Positions 49,766 through 61,309 of a stretch of 64,000 nucleotides of DNA are shown piece after piece. The number at the start of each line of letters is the position of its first letter. Positions within the stretch are counted from its first letter, which is position 1. The position numbers and the translations under genes are program-made. The notes below the pieces were generated by a model. It was not told the origin of the DNA, made no database searches, and saw only the letters and a program-made list of their open reading frames with translations. Source of the DNA: Planoprotostelium fungivorum (Eukaryota > Evosea > Variosea > Cavosteliida > Cavosteliaceae); assembly GCA_003024175.1 (NCBI GenBank), contig MDYQ01000080.1:40114-104113 (forward strand), read 5' to 3'.

Positions 49766-50205
49766 CTTTGTGTAGTTCTTAAAGTAGTGTGTTCTCCTGG
49801 TTCGTTCTTTGTCTTATAAAACCCTTCTGTGCTGGCTCGGATCAGCGAAGGACTTGCAATGAGGTAATGAGGTTTCGTGTCGCGTTTACTTAGCGTCTGC
49901 CTGCACGCTAATAAACGCATGTCATCTCGTCCCTTTTTCCTCCGATTTTTCGCATTCGCATTTTTCGTGGTCGCATCCACTTTTTCCGGAAGTGGGCAAC
50001 CACAGCCACATCACTTCCCTTTCACTGTCTCCTCATCATGATGAGAGAACACAAGCATCTTCGATGAAGATATGAGCCGCGTTAAGATGTGATAAAGCCA
50101 TCAAAAGCGAAAAATAAATAGATCGCGACCTTTGTGGTGGCAGCGGGAATAACAAGCGACATCGCAACAACCAACAACCACGTACACGACACCCCAGATC
50201 TAAAC
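49766..50205. other. Intergenic region between divergent genes
   Basis: 440 bp between the endosulfine start and the next plus-strand start. Presumed shared promoter region; nothing else recognised. Confidence 0.45.
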
Positions 50206-51533
50206 ATGCACGCTGACGAACAGACGACGCCTAAACCTGCAGTATGTGTTCTTACTCTATCTCAGCTCTCATCTGTGCTGACATGTTAAAGACACCCCAC
50301 AACACTCCCGCTACCACATCCTCCCCTCAATTAGAATCCCCTGAGAAGTTCACTGCAATCTCTTTAGAGGTAACCACATCCGAACACCATTCATCTCATC
50401 TTTTTAGGACAAAGAACTCAAGAAGCTCTCCATCAATGAGGCTTTCTTCGGTGCCCTCAACAGAGGTAACAAGTGGAAGAAGTTTCTACCCATCGTTATT
50501 ACGCTAGTCATGGATGTCGTGATTCCTGTCGCTCTCTATTTCATCTTGAAGGCCTATCTCCAACCCGTTTGGGCACTCCTCATCGCAGGAGCACCGGCTC
50601 TATTAACCGTCATTCTGAAGGGTGAGCACCGAATTGGATGATACACTTCTTGCTGACATCCATAGGTATCATCAAACGACAAGTAGATTTCATCGGGCTG
50701 TTAGTCTTCATAGCCTTTGGTATATCGGCCGCCATCGCAGTCGTCACGGGAGATCCTCGAATTCTCATCTTTGAAAAGTCCATCGTCACGGCCGTGATGG
50801 GCGTCATCTTCCTCCTAACTCTCATCCCCATGCGAATCAGAGCCCACAAACGAGGATGTTCCATCTGTAAGAGAGGCTTTCAACTCAAACCCTTTTTATT
50901 CTACATCCTCAAGCAGGTGAGAATCAATGGATCATCAGAATACGGATCGTGTTCGAGATGAGATCGTCCATCATGGAATGGCATGTCTGATGTCTTTACA
51001 GATGCTACCGTTGGGTACAATTCAGATCGGAGAAGATGTCGTTGAAGGCGATGAGATCGGCAACAAATACGACTGGCTGTATGAACAGGTGACCCTTCAT
51101 CATCGTCACCCCTTCTCTCCTCAGAACTAAAATCAATCAATTCACAGATTCGTGAATTTAGGAAATTTATCTTCGTCACCACGCTTCTGTGGGGTATTGG
51201 CTTCTTCATCGAGTTCATCGGACGATTGGCCATGGTCTTGTCTCCTCTCTCTTTGGATGAGGTATGTCTTCTCTCTCATCTCTTCTCATCTTCCATCAGG
51301 TCGTCTTATATGCCAACATCTTTTTTGTGGTGGTCATCGTCATCTTGATATTGAGCACCGTACTCTACCTTATTTATGCCAAGAAGTACATCCAGGTGAG
51401 ATATCGTGCACCATCTCATCCAGATGGAGCTGATGACGAGTAGAATGAGTTGGAGGGGTGGCTACACGACAACCATTATTCTTTCCACATCACAGAGGGA
51501 GATGCTCTGGTGTTGCTTGCAGATAAAAAATGA
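50206..51533 (+). CDS. Multi-pass membrane protein, VC0807-like
   Basis: ATG 50206 (MHADEQTTPKPA) leads into a Thr/Ser/Pro-rich N-terminus and then DKELKKLSINEAFFGALN. TM segments: FLPIVITLVMDVVIPVALYF, VWALLIAGAPALLTVIL, DFIGLLVFIAFGISAAIAVV, SIVTAVMGVIFLLTLIPMRI, IFVTTLLWGIGFFIEFIGRL and VVLYANIFFVVVIVILILST. GDPRILIFEKSIVTAVMGVI is typical of the VC0807-like family of bacteria and fungi, whose function is not established. The last exon reads NELEGWLHDNHYSFHITEGD and ends at TGA 51531-51533. Introns split nearly every TM hairpin. Confidence 0.6.
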
Positions 51534-51682
51534 GCCAAACTACTCTTTCGTTCTCTCCTTGGCATGCCAAGGAGACCACCGTTTATCTGTGTTATTTAGC
51601 GTTTATTCTCAGAACTGTCGGCCGTGAAATCTCCTTCTAAGGATCCTAATCCCCAGAAGTCACACAACCGGAAGAAGCAGAG

Positions 51683-53484
51683 ATGAGCAGCACATGCGAT
51701 CCTAGACTTTCGTGGTCAGGGTGTTCTCACCAAGACATATACCCGATCAGAGTTCTCTCGTATGCGGCCTCCATCTGGTCTACTGTGACCATCATCACTC
51801 TCCTGTCTCATCGGGTTCTTACTTTACAGAGGAAAGGATGGATGAACGAGACTCTGATGACTCTCCTCCTCCTATCTGGATTCATCCTCTCCATCCACTC
51901 TTATCTCTTCACATGGACAGAGGGAACTCTATCTCTTGGAACTGCAGAGGTATACGATCGAACGTTTGTTTTCTGATCGATCGCAGTTGTTGGGTTCATT
52001 ACCCGTTGCCGTCTCTGTGGCTGCGCAATGTGCGGGATTAACGTTCTATTTGAACAGTTACTCGAGGTCTGAGAAGGAAGATGTGACCAAAGGAAGGGGA
52101 AATTTAGGCTTGATCTTTGGGGTGAAATCCCACGACGTCGGTATCGATTTGATCGTAAAGCAGGCATTACCCGTCGTTTCCAGCGTCATCTCCTCTATTG
52201 CACTCTCCCAAGGGTGAACGCCTCATTCCTCCATCGATTCATCATTCACCCTCTCGCAGATTGATCTCCAACTTCACGTCCTACCTTCTATCTCACGGAT
52301 TCTCCGCTCTCTTCAGTCTCTCTTTCATCTCTTACCTCTACATCGTCACACTCGGCCGTCTGCAAAAATCTGACGACTCCCACAAGCGAAAGACTTCCTT
52401 TCAACTCACTAACATCATCTTCTCTCAGGTACTCCATCTCATCTCATCTCACTCTCATCTCATCTCACTCTCATCTCACTCTCATCTCATCTCACTCTCA
52501 TCAGGTCCTGTGGATCAACGCGGTCGTCATCCATGCCACGCTGTATCGTCTCCTCCTCTCATCTGCATCCATCAGTGGATGGCTGTTTGTCACCGCCGCA
52601 GAATTCCTCGCCTTCTCATGGTCCCTCACAGTCACTTCCTCTGCTCTCTGTGACATCGAATCAGAAGAAAAAGTCAGAGAAAAAGTGGATGCCTGCGTGG
52701 CGGGAAGATGTCCTCCCATTGAGGTGGGGAGCTGATCAGTGAGATGTCTCATCTGATGTCACAGGTGGATGAGAAGAAGATGAGAGAGCTTCACAGACCC
52801 ATTTGGGAGAACGTACCGAAGAGCGTGTCTCAATTGTTTGAGACACAGAATCCCATCAATCAGTGGGAGTATCGTGCGTCAGGTGATCATGATCACCATC
52901 GCGATCACCATCATCGCGATCACCACGATCACTCGATCATCTCTGACTCGATCAGCCACCATCACAGGTCTCGTGGACGTCACCGCCCTCTTGATGGGTG
53001 CCATCTTCCCCAGCATCAACGTCTGGTACCTCTACGCCTTCGTCGCTTACGGTTACATCTCCCGTCTGTTGTTCGGCTCCCGATTTGACCTCCAAGAATG
53101 GATCGTACAATATTTCATCCGACCTTTCCTCCCTCAGTGAGCAGGAAGACAAAAGTGAAGGCTGACGCAGGGGCAGGCCAGTTTACGTGTCAGGATATCC
53201 AAAGAGGTGGGGCAACGGCAGCTGCTCCATGTTGGCCGTCCTGAGTCTCTTCTCTTACCTCAACGGGGATCACAACACGGCCAGACTCGTTCTGTCGGGT
53301 CTCCTGATCGGAAACATCTGTCAGTCCATCCATCAGGTGAGGTGATGGAGAAGATGAGACGCTGAAGGGTCAGATATGCTGGGCTTGCTCCTCCTGGTAT
53401 CTGTTGGTCAACTCTGGCTTCGTCTCTCGCGAGGTCAAGGATGCCAGTGAAGCAGATTTCGTTATCCAGAAGAAACAAAAATAA
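51683..53484 (+). CDS. Seven-TM-like protein joined to a DUF4395 domain
   Basis: ATG 51683 opens a protein with about six or seven TM helices (VLSYAASIWSTVTIITLLSH, TLMTLLLLSGFILSIHSYLF, LPVAVSVAAQCAGLTFYL, FSALFSLSFISYLYIVTL, VLWINAVVIHATLYRLLL). Through a 41-nt GT...CAG intron at 52725-52765 the frame joins VDEKKMRELHRPIWENVPKS and a DUF4395-type domain: LVDVTALLMGAIFPSINVWY, SRLLFGSRFDLQEWIVQYF, PVYVSGYPKRWGNGSCSML, QICWACSSWYLLV. Alternatively two genes: the first would stop at TGA 52735-52737 and the second start at ATG 52744. Such a 6-bp gap between same-strand eukaryotic genes is unlikely, so I prefer the fusion. TAA (53482-53484) overlaps AATAAA 53480-53485. Confidence 0.55.
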
Positions 53485-53485
53485 A
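53480..53485 (+). promoter_or_regulatory. AATAAA overlapping the stop of the DUF4395 gene
   Basis: Contains the TAA stop; the next, convergent gene ends 33 bp away. Confidence 0.45.
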
Positions 53486-53517
53486 GAGTCCGCTCTCCCT
53501 CGGTTAACGTCCTCATG

Positions 53518-55204
53518 TCATCTACCCAACAGTTTATTCCAGAAACTCTTCTTCCTGCGTGGATTTGTGTACAAGGGCAGATCTTCTCCGTAGAAGTGTT
53601 GAGTGATCTCTTTCTGGTCTCTGAATCTGTCCCTCACTTGTTCTTCCTTCCATCCCTTCTTCTTCATGAGAAGCCATCTCAGCGTGGGACATTTATAGTT
53701 GATGTCTGAGCAAGTGTGGGTCCATCTCATCCCTCTCGTCTCTTGTCTCTTAAAGACATCAGAAGCCGTTTGGAAGCATTCCAAGAGGTCTATCGGACAT
53801 TTCATCTCATCGAGCACCTCCATCATCTTGACATCATGTCTTCTCGCTGCCACCGTGAAGAGATCCTCACTGAGAGGTTGACCGAGCTGAAGATGGATGT
53901 AGCGGACCATCAGAGGGTATCCGCTTGCCACGGCCACGTAGATGCAATGAGAGTGTATCTCAAATTTCTCCTTGTGAAACCATTCGAGGAGATCGTGGTC
54001 TCCAGAGCTGATGAGATGTAAGCTTGTTTCTCTGTTCCAGGAGCATCTGCTCATGATGAGACGTGTGTCTACAGGATAGGATCACCCGTTGTTCAGGAGG
54101 TGTAGGATCAATGCCTTCTTTCCTGTGATGCAGGCCATATGTAAAATCTGTTTCAGGTTGGATGAACTGAGACCTAGACTTTGGAGCTGATCGAAACAAG
54201 CGATGGACTCGGCATCGTTGAAAGAAGCGAGAGTGGTCTCCATCTGTTCTCCGTTAAGACGTGAGATGATGTGTTATGATGATGTGACGACGATGACGAC
54301 TCACGTTTTCGACTGTGTTGTATATCGTATCGTGACCGATTTGAAAGCCCTTCTCTCTCAGCCAGAACAATACGTTCACTCTTCCTTCTGCCCTTGCATA
54401 CATGCAAAAGTCCTCCCTCAACAACACAGGTGATGGAAACAGATCTAAGACTTCCGTCGATCCTCCTTATGCAGCCATCCGATTTGCTTCTTCTGAACAT
54501 GGATCGAATCCAAAGTCCCTGGCGTACAAGAGTATGTCAATTCTTCCAAAATATGCCGCATAGCGACCGGTCAGGTTCATCAGCCACCTCTTATTGGGCT
54601 GTAAATAATCAACTGTGGTCTTGGAATAGTTCTTCAGAATCACCACGCTGTTGGCGCCGCCGTTGATTGGATCGTGAACGAGATGATCGATCAGGTCGCG
54701 TCGGTTGTACTTGACACAAAAGAAGAGGTGAACGGTCCACCAGCCATCTTTGACTGGGAGTGGCATGTATATTCTGTAGAAGACATCGAACATCCGCAGG
54801 TCACCATGTTTGATGATTGCTTTGGAGAACGGGTCGGGGCTGCTCATGTCCCTGAGTCTGTTGCTTGCTGAAATATAGTAGTACTGGGGCGTGTGAACCT
54901 TTTTCAAAAGTTCTACGTCGTTCAGCTTAGCGATCTGCTTCTTCTCGTGCTGGCAGGGCTTGCGGATCTCTCTCATCCACCAATTGACGAGGGTCGTTGT
55001 ATCACATGGAAACTTCAAGGTGCGTTGATGGAGGTTGTGGTCTTCCAAGGTGGTCTCCACTAGTCGTTGAAAGAATCTACTGGCAAAATGGATCGGAAGC
55101 AGATGAGATGGTCGGACGAACTGCAGGATCTCATTCCAAACATCAGCGGGGATGTCCTCCAGATGTGTCTTCATCTGTGGGTTTAGGTCGTGATCATCGT
55201 CCAT
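53518..55204 (-). pseudogene. F-box/ankyrin-like protein interrupted by an in-frame TAA
   Basis: ATG 55202-55204 begins an F-box-like segment (LEDIPADVWNEILQFVRPSH, LLPIHFASRFFQRLVETTL), the substrate-receptor module of SCF ubiquitin ligases. Degenerate ankyrin-like repeats follow (YAAYFGRIDILLYARDFGF, KGFQIGHDTIYNTVEN, LHMACITGKKALILHLLNNG, IYVAVASGYPLMVRYIHLQL). The frame is continuous through matched introns to TGA 53518-53520 except for a TAA at 54467-54469: EEANRMAA, stop, GGSTEVLDLF. No donor-acceptor pair removes it without destroying good coding sequence. A CAA to TAA change in the usual A-x-Q-G-G type context would explain it. It may be a recent pseudogene, an assembly error or a readthrough case. 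Confidence 0.65.
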
Positions 55205-55276
55205 ACTGGTGTATCCTCTCGTTGTAAAAGATCCCCGGGATCTTTCGCGTAAATAGTTTATCGATCCAACCCTTTC

Positions 55277-57003
55277 CTACATGATGATGCACTTGTCTCT
55301 TTGATACTTCTCCATCATCTTCAGTTTCTCGGCTGAGCTGCTCATCCTCGTCTCCGCCTTCATCTTCTCTTCTGGCACGGAGGCGTCCACTTTCTTACTC
55401 TTCAGCAATTCTTTCAAAACGTCCTCAGAGACTTCCGCTCCCAAAGCAGCCACCACTGCCGCATTTTCGTCCAACTTTGAATCCACGTTCAACTTCTTCA
55501 GTATCTCTCTCGTCCGCTGACATCACTTCATCTCTTCACCTCTCACACCTTTCACCCACCTGTAGGTCGTTCTTCCTCACGGCACACAGTAGAACTGCGT
55601 TACTGGCTCGATGACCCAGATTCCACCTTCCACTGACTGCAGCATTGAGTATGTCTTCCCACTGTCCATTGGCTGCGGTGATGACACAGTGGTCGACCCA
55701 CAGATCGAAATCGAGAGAGAAGAGGGAGAGTAGACCATGATGTCCAGTGGCCAGAGATACGTGTTCTTCTTCCACCTGTATCGTTACATTCGAATGACAC
55801 GTTGTAGATAAATCACCTGGATCTTCATGTCTGCAATCATGTACTTGTACAGTGGTAGCTTCACGTCTTTGTAGTTACGAATGGCTCTCGTTAAGAGTTG
55901 TTTCTTCAGATCGTTCGTCAGAATGGCTCGTCCCCTCTGATCTCTCTCCAATGCTTGTAGACTGGGAAGCGTATTGTACGTAGATTCCACGCAAGAATAG
56001 AAGACCCTCTCTGAGATGTAACGATCGGGGTGGTCGCTCAGCAAGCGAGATACATCGTTTCCGTTCTCTCTCATGGCATAATGACAGAGTGAACTGAGAT
56101 CCTTCAGATTGCGTAGAGGAATATTTCTCACGTCGTGAGGCCCTCTTTAGTTAGATTTGGGTGTTGGATCAGCAGCTTGATCGCATGATGATCGCAGTTG
56201 TTCAGTGCCTCTCTCAGTGATGCGACCTCGACATAAGCCGTCGTTTCTTCCATCAAGTATTGCATCATGGCATAATGTCTCAACCTGCATCGCTCAATGT
56301 CCATCGCAATGAGAGACTCACTTTGTGGCGATCTCTAAGAGGTGAAGAGAATCTTTCACGTTGACTCCTGGCAGAGAAATGACGTATTTGAGGAGCTCCA
56401 AGTCTCCCGTATGAGCACAAGCCTCCAGCACGATGCCCGAGTTCTTTGCACCATTGAAATTTGGATTTCGAATGGCCGTCCACAACACGGTAGAGGTGTG
56501 CTTATCTGAGAAGAATCGATTCCCATCTGAGACATCAGCATGAAGATGTTTTGTGTGTGTCACCTGAAGAGACATCTGTTTGTGGATGTTCTAACAAGAT
56601 CTGGATAGCTGGGTCATATTCTCCCAATTGCTTATAACGAGATTCAATGAGAAGGAATATCAAAGTCATCGGTGAGCAGTGGGCCGATGGATGTGACATC
56701 AATCGTTTCAAACAAGTAGTGTCTCTGTCGATATCCTTTAGAGTGTATCCATCTCGTCTATCTTCACCTAGAATGATAACTGTTCAAGATGGGATATGAT
56801 GGCAGTCGCTGAAAGTCAAAGATGGACCATGCGAGTTGATCCCACTCTTTCGACACCAGATGGATAGATCGGTAGTCTCTCATCGCCTCTTTCTGTGGTT
56901 TTGTTCGAGGATCAAAGGCCGCTCTATCAGTCGTCCCATCATACATGGGCTCGACGACGAGCGAGAAGATGAACTTGAGAGCATCAGGACCGATATACAC
57001 CAT
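55277..57003 (-). pseudogene. Second F-box/ankyrin-like gene with an apparent frame break
   Basis: Tandem relative of the previous gene. ATG 57001-57003 gives an F-box-like start (ALKFIFSLVVEPMYDG, SIHLVSKEWDQLAWSIFDFQ). That frame stops at TGA 56764-56766, while coding continues one base out of frame (GEDRRDGYTLKDIDRDTTCL) with no intron of matching phase. From there exons join cleanly: LIFLLIESRYKQLGEYDPAI, GIVLEACAHTGDLELLKYVI, YAMMQYLMEETTAYVEVA, SLCHYAMRENGNDVSRLL, CVITAANGQWEDILNAAVS, and the end MMEKYQRDKCIIM with TAG or TGA at 55277-55279. Units of about 30 residues are ankyrin-like but poor in the TPLH core. Possibly functional if I missed a splice; otherwise a decayed paralogue. Confidence 0.5.
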
Positions 57004-57091
57004 CCTCGGGTGCGGATGATGTGGTGTGTTCCGTTCCGATCGTTGACAACGCAAAACAAGAGACGAAAGAAATGGACAGAGAAAATAAAAT

Positions 57092-59946
57092 CTATTGGTC
57101 TTCGGTGGGTACGGAGGGGAGCGACTCCTTCTGAAGCACGACAGAGTCTTCACCCAATATTTGGCACAGCTCTTGCAGTCTCGTCTGCATCTTTGGTATT
57201 CCTGATAACGATTGCTCCAGCTTGGTCTTCTCTTCCTTCAGTGACAGACGAGCATCGGCGTTCAGATCTCCAAACTTCCAACCTCCTGATTCACGGTCAA
57301 TATCGTCTCCCTAGTATGTTTCTATCGCATCTTCCATACACGTCTCTTCACAGAAGAAAAATTTCTCTTTTCGTACGCACCTTCACCGTCGAATTGGAGG
57401 AGGAAGTTGTGGTACTTCCACAGAGAAGGACGGTGAGTGACAGTCAGCAGCGTGATTCCAATGTCGATCGCGTGTTGGTACATCTTGCCCTCCACATCTG
57501 TCTCCCTTCAGCATCTCCTCCACTCTCTTCACTCACCGATGGACACAGCTGACGTGCACTCGTCGAGGATGGCGTACTTTGGCTTGTGGTAGAAGAGTCT
57601 GGCCATACCAATTCTCTGCTTCTCTCCACCAGAGAGAACATCCTTCCACTCGTTCACGGCATCCCAACCTCCTTCGCGGGATCTGATGTGTCCCAGGTTG
57701 ACCCAATCGAGAATGCTGTTCAACTCGGAATCATCGATTCCCTTGCTCTGTGTACTCCATCAGCACAATGTCGCGTCATCATGATGCATGGTGATGATGA
57801 GATCACCTTCATGTCTGCGGGGGTGTCTGGATAGATGACTTGATCTCTGAGGTCACCGATGGGAAGGTAAGGTCTCTGTGGGATGTAGAACATGTCACGG
57901 TTGCGTGGCTTGACCACGTGACCTCCAAAGGTGGGCCACAGACCACCCAGAATACGGAAGAGACTCGATTTTCCACAACCGTTGGGACCGGTGATGAGCA
58001 GATGCTGTCCGGGCTTGATGTTGAAGTCCATGCTCTCCACGAGGATGTCACCCGCTGGAGACACGATGGGAACACCCTTGAAGCTGATGTGACCCTCGGA
58101 GGATTCTTCCAATGTGCCTCGCTTGTCCATGATGTTGTCCTTCTTCGATCCCTCCTCTCCGTTCTTGATGGAAGTCTTCTCGTATCTCTCGTTCTTCACG
58201 TCGTTGAACACGCTGATCATGTCGTGCACTCTCGCCGTGTAACCCGCCAATTCGGTGATCTACAACGAGTCAGATGGATTTTCGACCATCTCTCACCTCT
58301 TTGAATGCGAGCATGATGCGCTCGATGGCCTCGGCACCCGACATGAGCAACTTCTTAGAAGTGATGTAGTCTTGTGTTCTGCCCGAGATGACATCCGTCG
58401 TGATGACAGCCGACAGCTCCGGTTTCTCGTAAAAGAAGACGGGAATAGAGATGACGCCGAGACCAGCGAGGGACCAGATGTACTTCATGAAGAAGCCCTC
58501 CATCATGGTGTAGAAAATGGAGGTGGTGAAGATATGGTTCATGTGTTTCACAAGGTTGAGGTAGCTGAAGGCATGAGAGGAGGAGAGAACGGTGTCTCAC
58601 CTGCTCTTGAGAACTTGCTCCTCAATCTTGTGTCCACGGTAGAAGGCGATCTCCTCCGAGTTGGTGATGAGACGGCTGTGGACGAAACGGAGGTCGCCCT
58701 CCAGTTGTGCCTGCTTGGCCACCAACCTTCCAAAGTTGGGCTGAATCCACTTCAATACCTTGGCCGTCAGGTAGATCACTCCAACAGCTGAAAGTCTTGA
58801 TTAAAAACAGAGAAAGAGGAGAAGAGAGAAAGCGAAGAGAGAAAGAAAATGAAAGAGAAGAGAGAAAGAAAATAAAAGAGAAGAGAGAAAGAGAAGAGAA
58901 GAGAGAAAAGAAAGGAAATAAAAGAAGAGTACTCACTGAGAGAGGAAGTGACGAGACCACCACCCTCTGATTTTTTCGAGGCAATGCGGGCCAGTTGCCA
59001 TGTCATGAGAATGACATCCAGAATGGGCTTAGACAGTTGGGAGTGAAGGTGAGCGAGACTCGAACAGAATCGAGATACATCCTGTTCAGTGTCAGACACA
59101 TCATCACAAGAGTCGAAAATAGATGATGAAGAGGAGGAAATGGTGATGAAAGAGAAAAAGAGAATCAACGAATCACCTCGGTGAGACACTGATCGGCGTT
59201 GTTGATGCGAGAGTCCAAATTTCCAATGCGGTAATACGTCTCATTCGTCATGTAGAGAGCATACACGTGGTTCACGAGACGTGTTCGGAAGGCAATGGAC
59301 AACTTGGATTCCAAATAACGGATCATGGCGTTCACGTAAGTAGCAGGGAAGGCCACACCGATCCACTTGGCGATACTCCACAGAAATTCCTGATGTCCTC
59401 TCAGCGAGTGCATGTTGACATCTCTGCTGTCTCACCTTTCCGTTTCGATCGACGATGGACTTGACCATCTCTCCATCGAGGGTGGCGATGTAGATGGATA
59501 AGAAGGTTCGAACGATGAGAAAACCAATGTGGAGGGCCAAGAGAAAGAACTCTTTCGATTTGACTCCGGGGAGAACGATCTTGATGAGACCCTTGAGTTG
59601 TTCGTAAAACTGTCTGTTCAAGGCGATCCTCTTGTTAGCGCCGGGTGCAGCTGCGAGCGCTTCCTTCTCATCACTCTTCTGTTTCCAAACTTCAACACAT
59701 GTCTTCCTCACAACGAATCATCTTGAAAAATGATAGAATCATCAAAGGTGTCGAGAGACTCACGGGAGCTGACTGTGCCTTCTTACGTGCTTCTTTCAGC
59801 TGCTGTTGCTTTTTGTACCAACCGACAGCCACGATTCCGAATGCAATGAGAGAACCTCCGGTCAGTATTTTCTTCCTGCCCAGGACATCATTCTGGAGTC
59901 CCAAGAGACTCTGAATGAAAGATCTCTCCTTCGATGCAGTTGCCAT
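57092..59946 (-). CDS. Peroxisomal ABC half-transporter, ABCD family
   Basis: Imports fatty acids or acyl-CoAs into peroxisomes as a dimer. ATG 59944-59946 ([20 protein letters not shown]) precedes a hydrophobic segment ([16 protein letters not shown]) and a basic linker. TM-domain motifs: [39 protein letters not shown], and [12 protein letters not shown], the ABCD loop signature. The nucleotide-binding domain has Walker [17 protein letters not shown] (about 57960-58000), [20 protein letters not shown], signature [15 protein letters not shown], Walker B and catalytic Glu in [13 protein letters not shown] coiled-coil tail ([18 protein letters not shown]) ends at TAG 57092-57094. Length of about 690 residues fits a half-transporter. 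Confidence 0.9.
58801..58930. repeat. Polypurine/polypyrimidine tract in an ABCD intron
   Basis: About 130 bp of almost pure A/G on the plus strand (GAGAAAGA repeats), hence a long pyrimidine tract in the minus-strand transcript. It makes this intron the longest of the gene. Confidence 0.85.
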
Positions 59947-60556
59947 TCTGTCAGTGATTCAACATGCTGACAGGAGCGAAGGTGATGCGGATGCTCACCT
60001 GGCGTCTGCTTGATGGAAGTCAGTTCGGGTGGGGAAACTTGTGATTCCAATTTCCCTTCTGTCGACAGGGAACCAGCGAACTCCCCCTTTTGGCCGCGGA
60101 TTGGAGTTGATCCGTAATGAATGTAGACACAAACAACGAGCGTGCCTCGCTTTATCTTCCCTTTCACTCAGCTGACACTTCATCATCTAATGCTGAACAC
60201 CAGAGTGTGATGCTCTGTCTCGACTGTGAATCCTATTAGTGACGAGGATTGATTACATCGGGAGAGTGTGAATGATGCGACGAAACATCGACGGAGAGGG
60301 GAACGTCCACACGGAGAGAGAGAGAGGACACTCTTTGCTGAATTCGATCCGTTGACAAAATGTATGCAGAGGGTCGATCTGCCGAGCCAACATCCTCAAT
60401 CGCTCACGCTGTGATCGACAAGTTGCATCTTAGTCATCCCACGCTTTTGCCGAAGATGCACCATCGTGATGCACATCACATCAACATCTCTTGCACGTCA
60501 GCACGTTTCATCTTTAGATCTACATGAACTCTGGTGTATGTTTTATTGTCAACCAC
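59947..60556. other. Intergenic region
   Basis: 610 bp between two minus-strand genes. Short open frames only; no recognised gene. It contains the promoter of the ABCD transporter gene. Confidence 0.4.
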
Positions 60557-61011
60557 TTAGAGTTGGTTGAAACCTTCCACATTCCAAGAAGAGATGTGAC
60601 CTTTTGAGTCAAGTGCGATGTTGTGTCTTCCTGGTACAAAGTCCATGGTGGACATACCGCCTGTTGATTCATGAAAAGGCTGTTGGCGTGATGGCTTTCA
60701 CCTGGAGCCAAAATACGGTAGGGAGTAGGGATGTCTGACTCTAAGATGTAGTCTCCTCCAGTGGGTGGTCTCTGTCCATTTCTGACCAAGATCTTTCCAA
60801 CATGGGAGCGGTGGTCCAATGGGGGATTGATGCTTCCTAGTGCTCGTCAGAAGATATAGGCAGGCGACGGTTTACCAACTGCGCTATTGTTCTGAACAGT
60901 TGCAGCGGTTTCAAGGGGTGTCAACTCTTTCACTGCTGGTGTATAAACAGGTTGTTGGACGATGGTTTGTACTACTGGTACTGTTTGGACGTATGTGATA
61001 TTGTTGTTCAT
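60557..61011 (-). CDS. Protease inhibitor I78-like protein
   Basis: Exons 60876-61011, 60702-60836 and 60557-60660 give 124 residues with phases 1 and 1 matching. The N-terminal 50 residues are Gln/Val/Thr-rich (YVQTVPVVQTIVQQPVY). Then SHVGKILVRNGQRPPTGGDY, SDIPTPYRILAPGGMSTMDF and VPGRHNIALDSKGHISSW. The pattern PxPYRxxxPG...TMDFxPxRxNxxxDxxGxI is that of the I78 family of serine-protease (elastase) inhibitors, common in bacteria and some fungi. The splice at 60661-60701 was chosen because only it yields TMDFVPGRHN in frame. No signal peptide is evident. The frame is open upstream of ATG 61009-61011 to a GTG only. Confidence 0.65.
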
Positions 61012-61138
61012 GTTGCCTCTTGTCTGGTATTCGTTTGTATTTGTGTCTTCTGTCACGTGTGCAATCCACAGAAATTTGGGACACTACAACCGAGGTTTTT
61101 AGAGACTCTACACGTATTATAAAAGTGAGCCTACTGGA

Positions 61139-61306
61139 ATGATGTCGACGCACACCCCAGACGTGAGTTCTCCGTATCTGTTTGATTGCTTGTCCTTACG
61201 AAAAAATAGATCTGCCATATGAGATTTCACCATCGATTCCTTCCTCAAAAATCCCAGATGACCTTCCTCTTCTCCTCCTTCTGACATCGACCAGGAGAGC
61301 CTAGGA
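61139..61306 (+). other. Possible micro-gene (low confidence)
   Basis: ATGATGTCGACGCACACCCCAGAC is followed by a GTGAG...AATAG intron-like segment (61163-61209). The next frame gives about 24 residues to TGA, and an AATAAA lies at 61304-61309 or close by. Nothing is recognised in the peptide. Confidence 0.2.
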
Positions 61307-61309
61307 ATA

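Noticed and set aside
54467-54469. Variant genetic code with TAA read as Gln
   Set aside because: HSBP1, CFAP61, the P4-ATPase, the kinase and SKI3 all end at TAA in the right place, so TAA is a genuine stop here.
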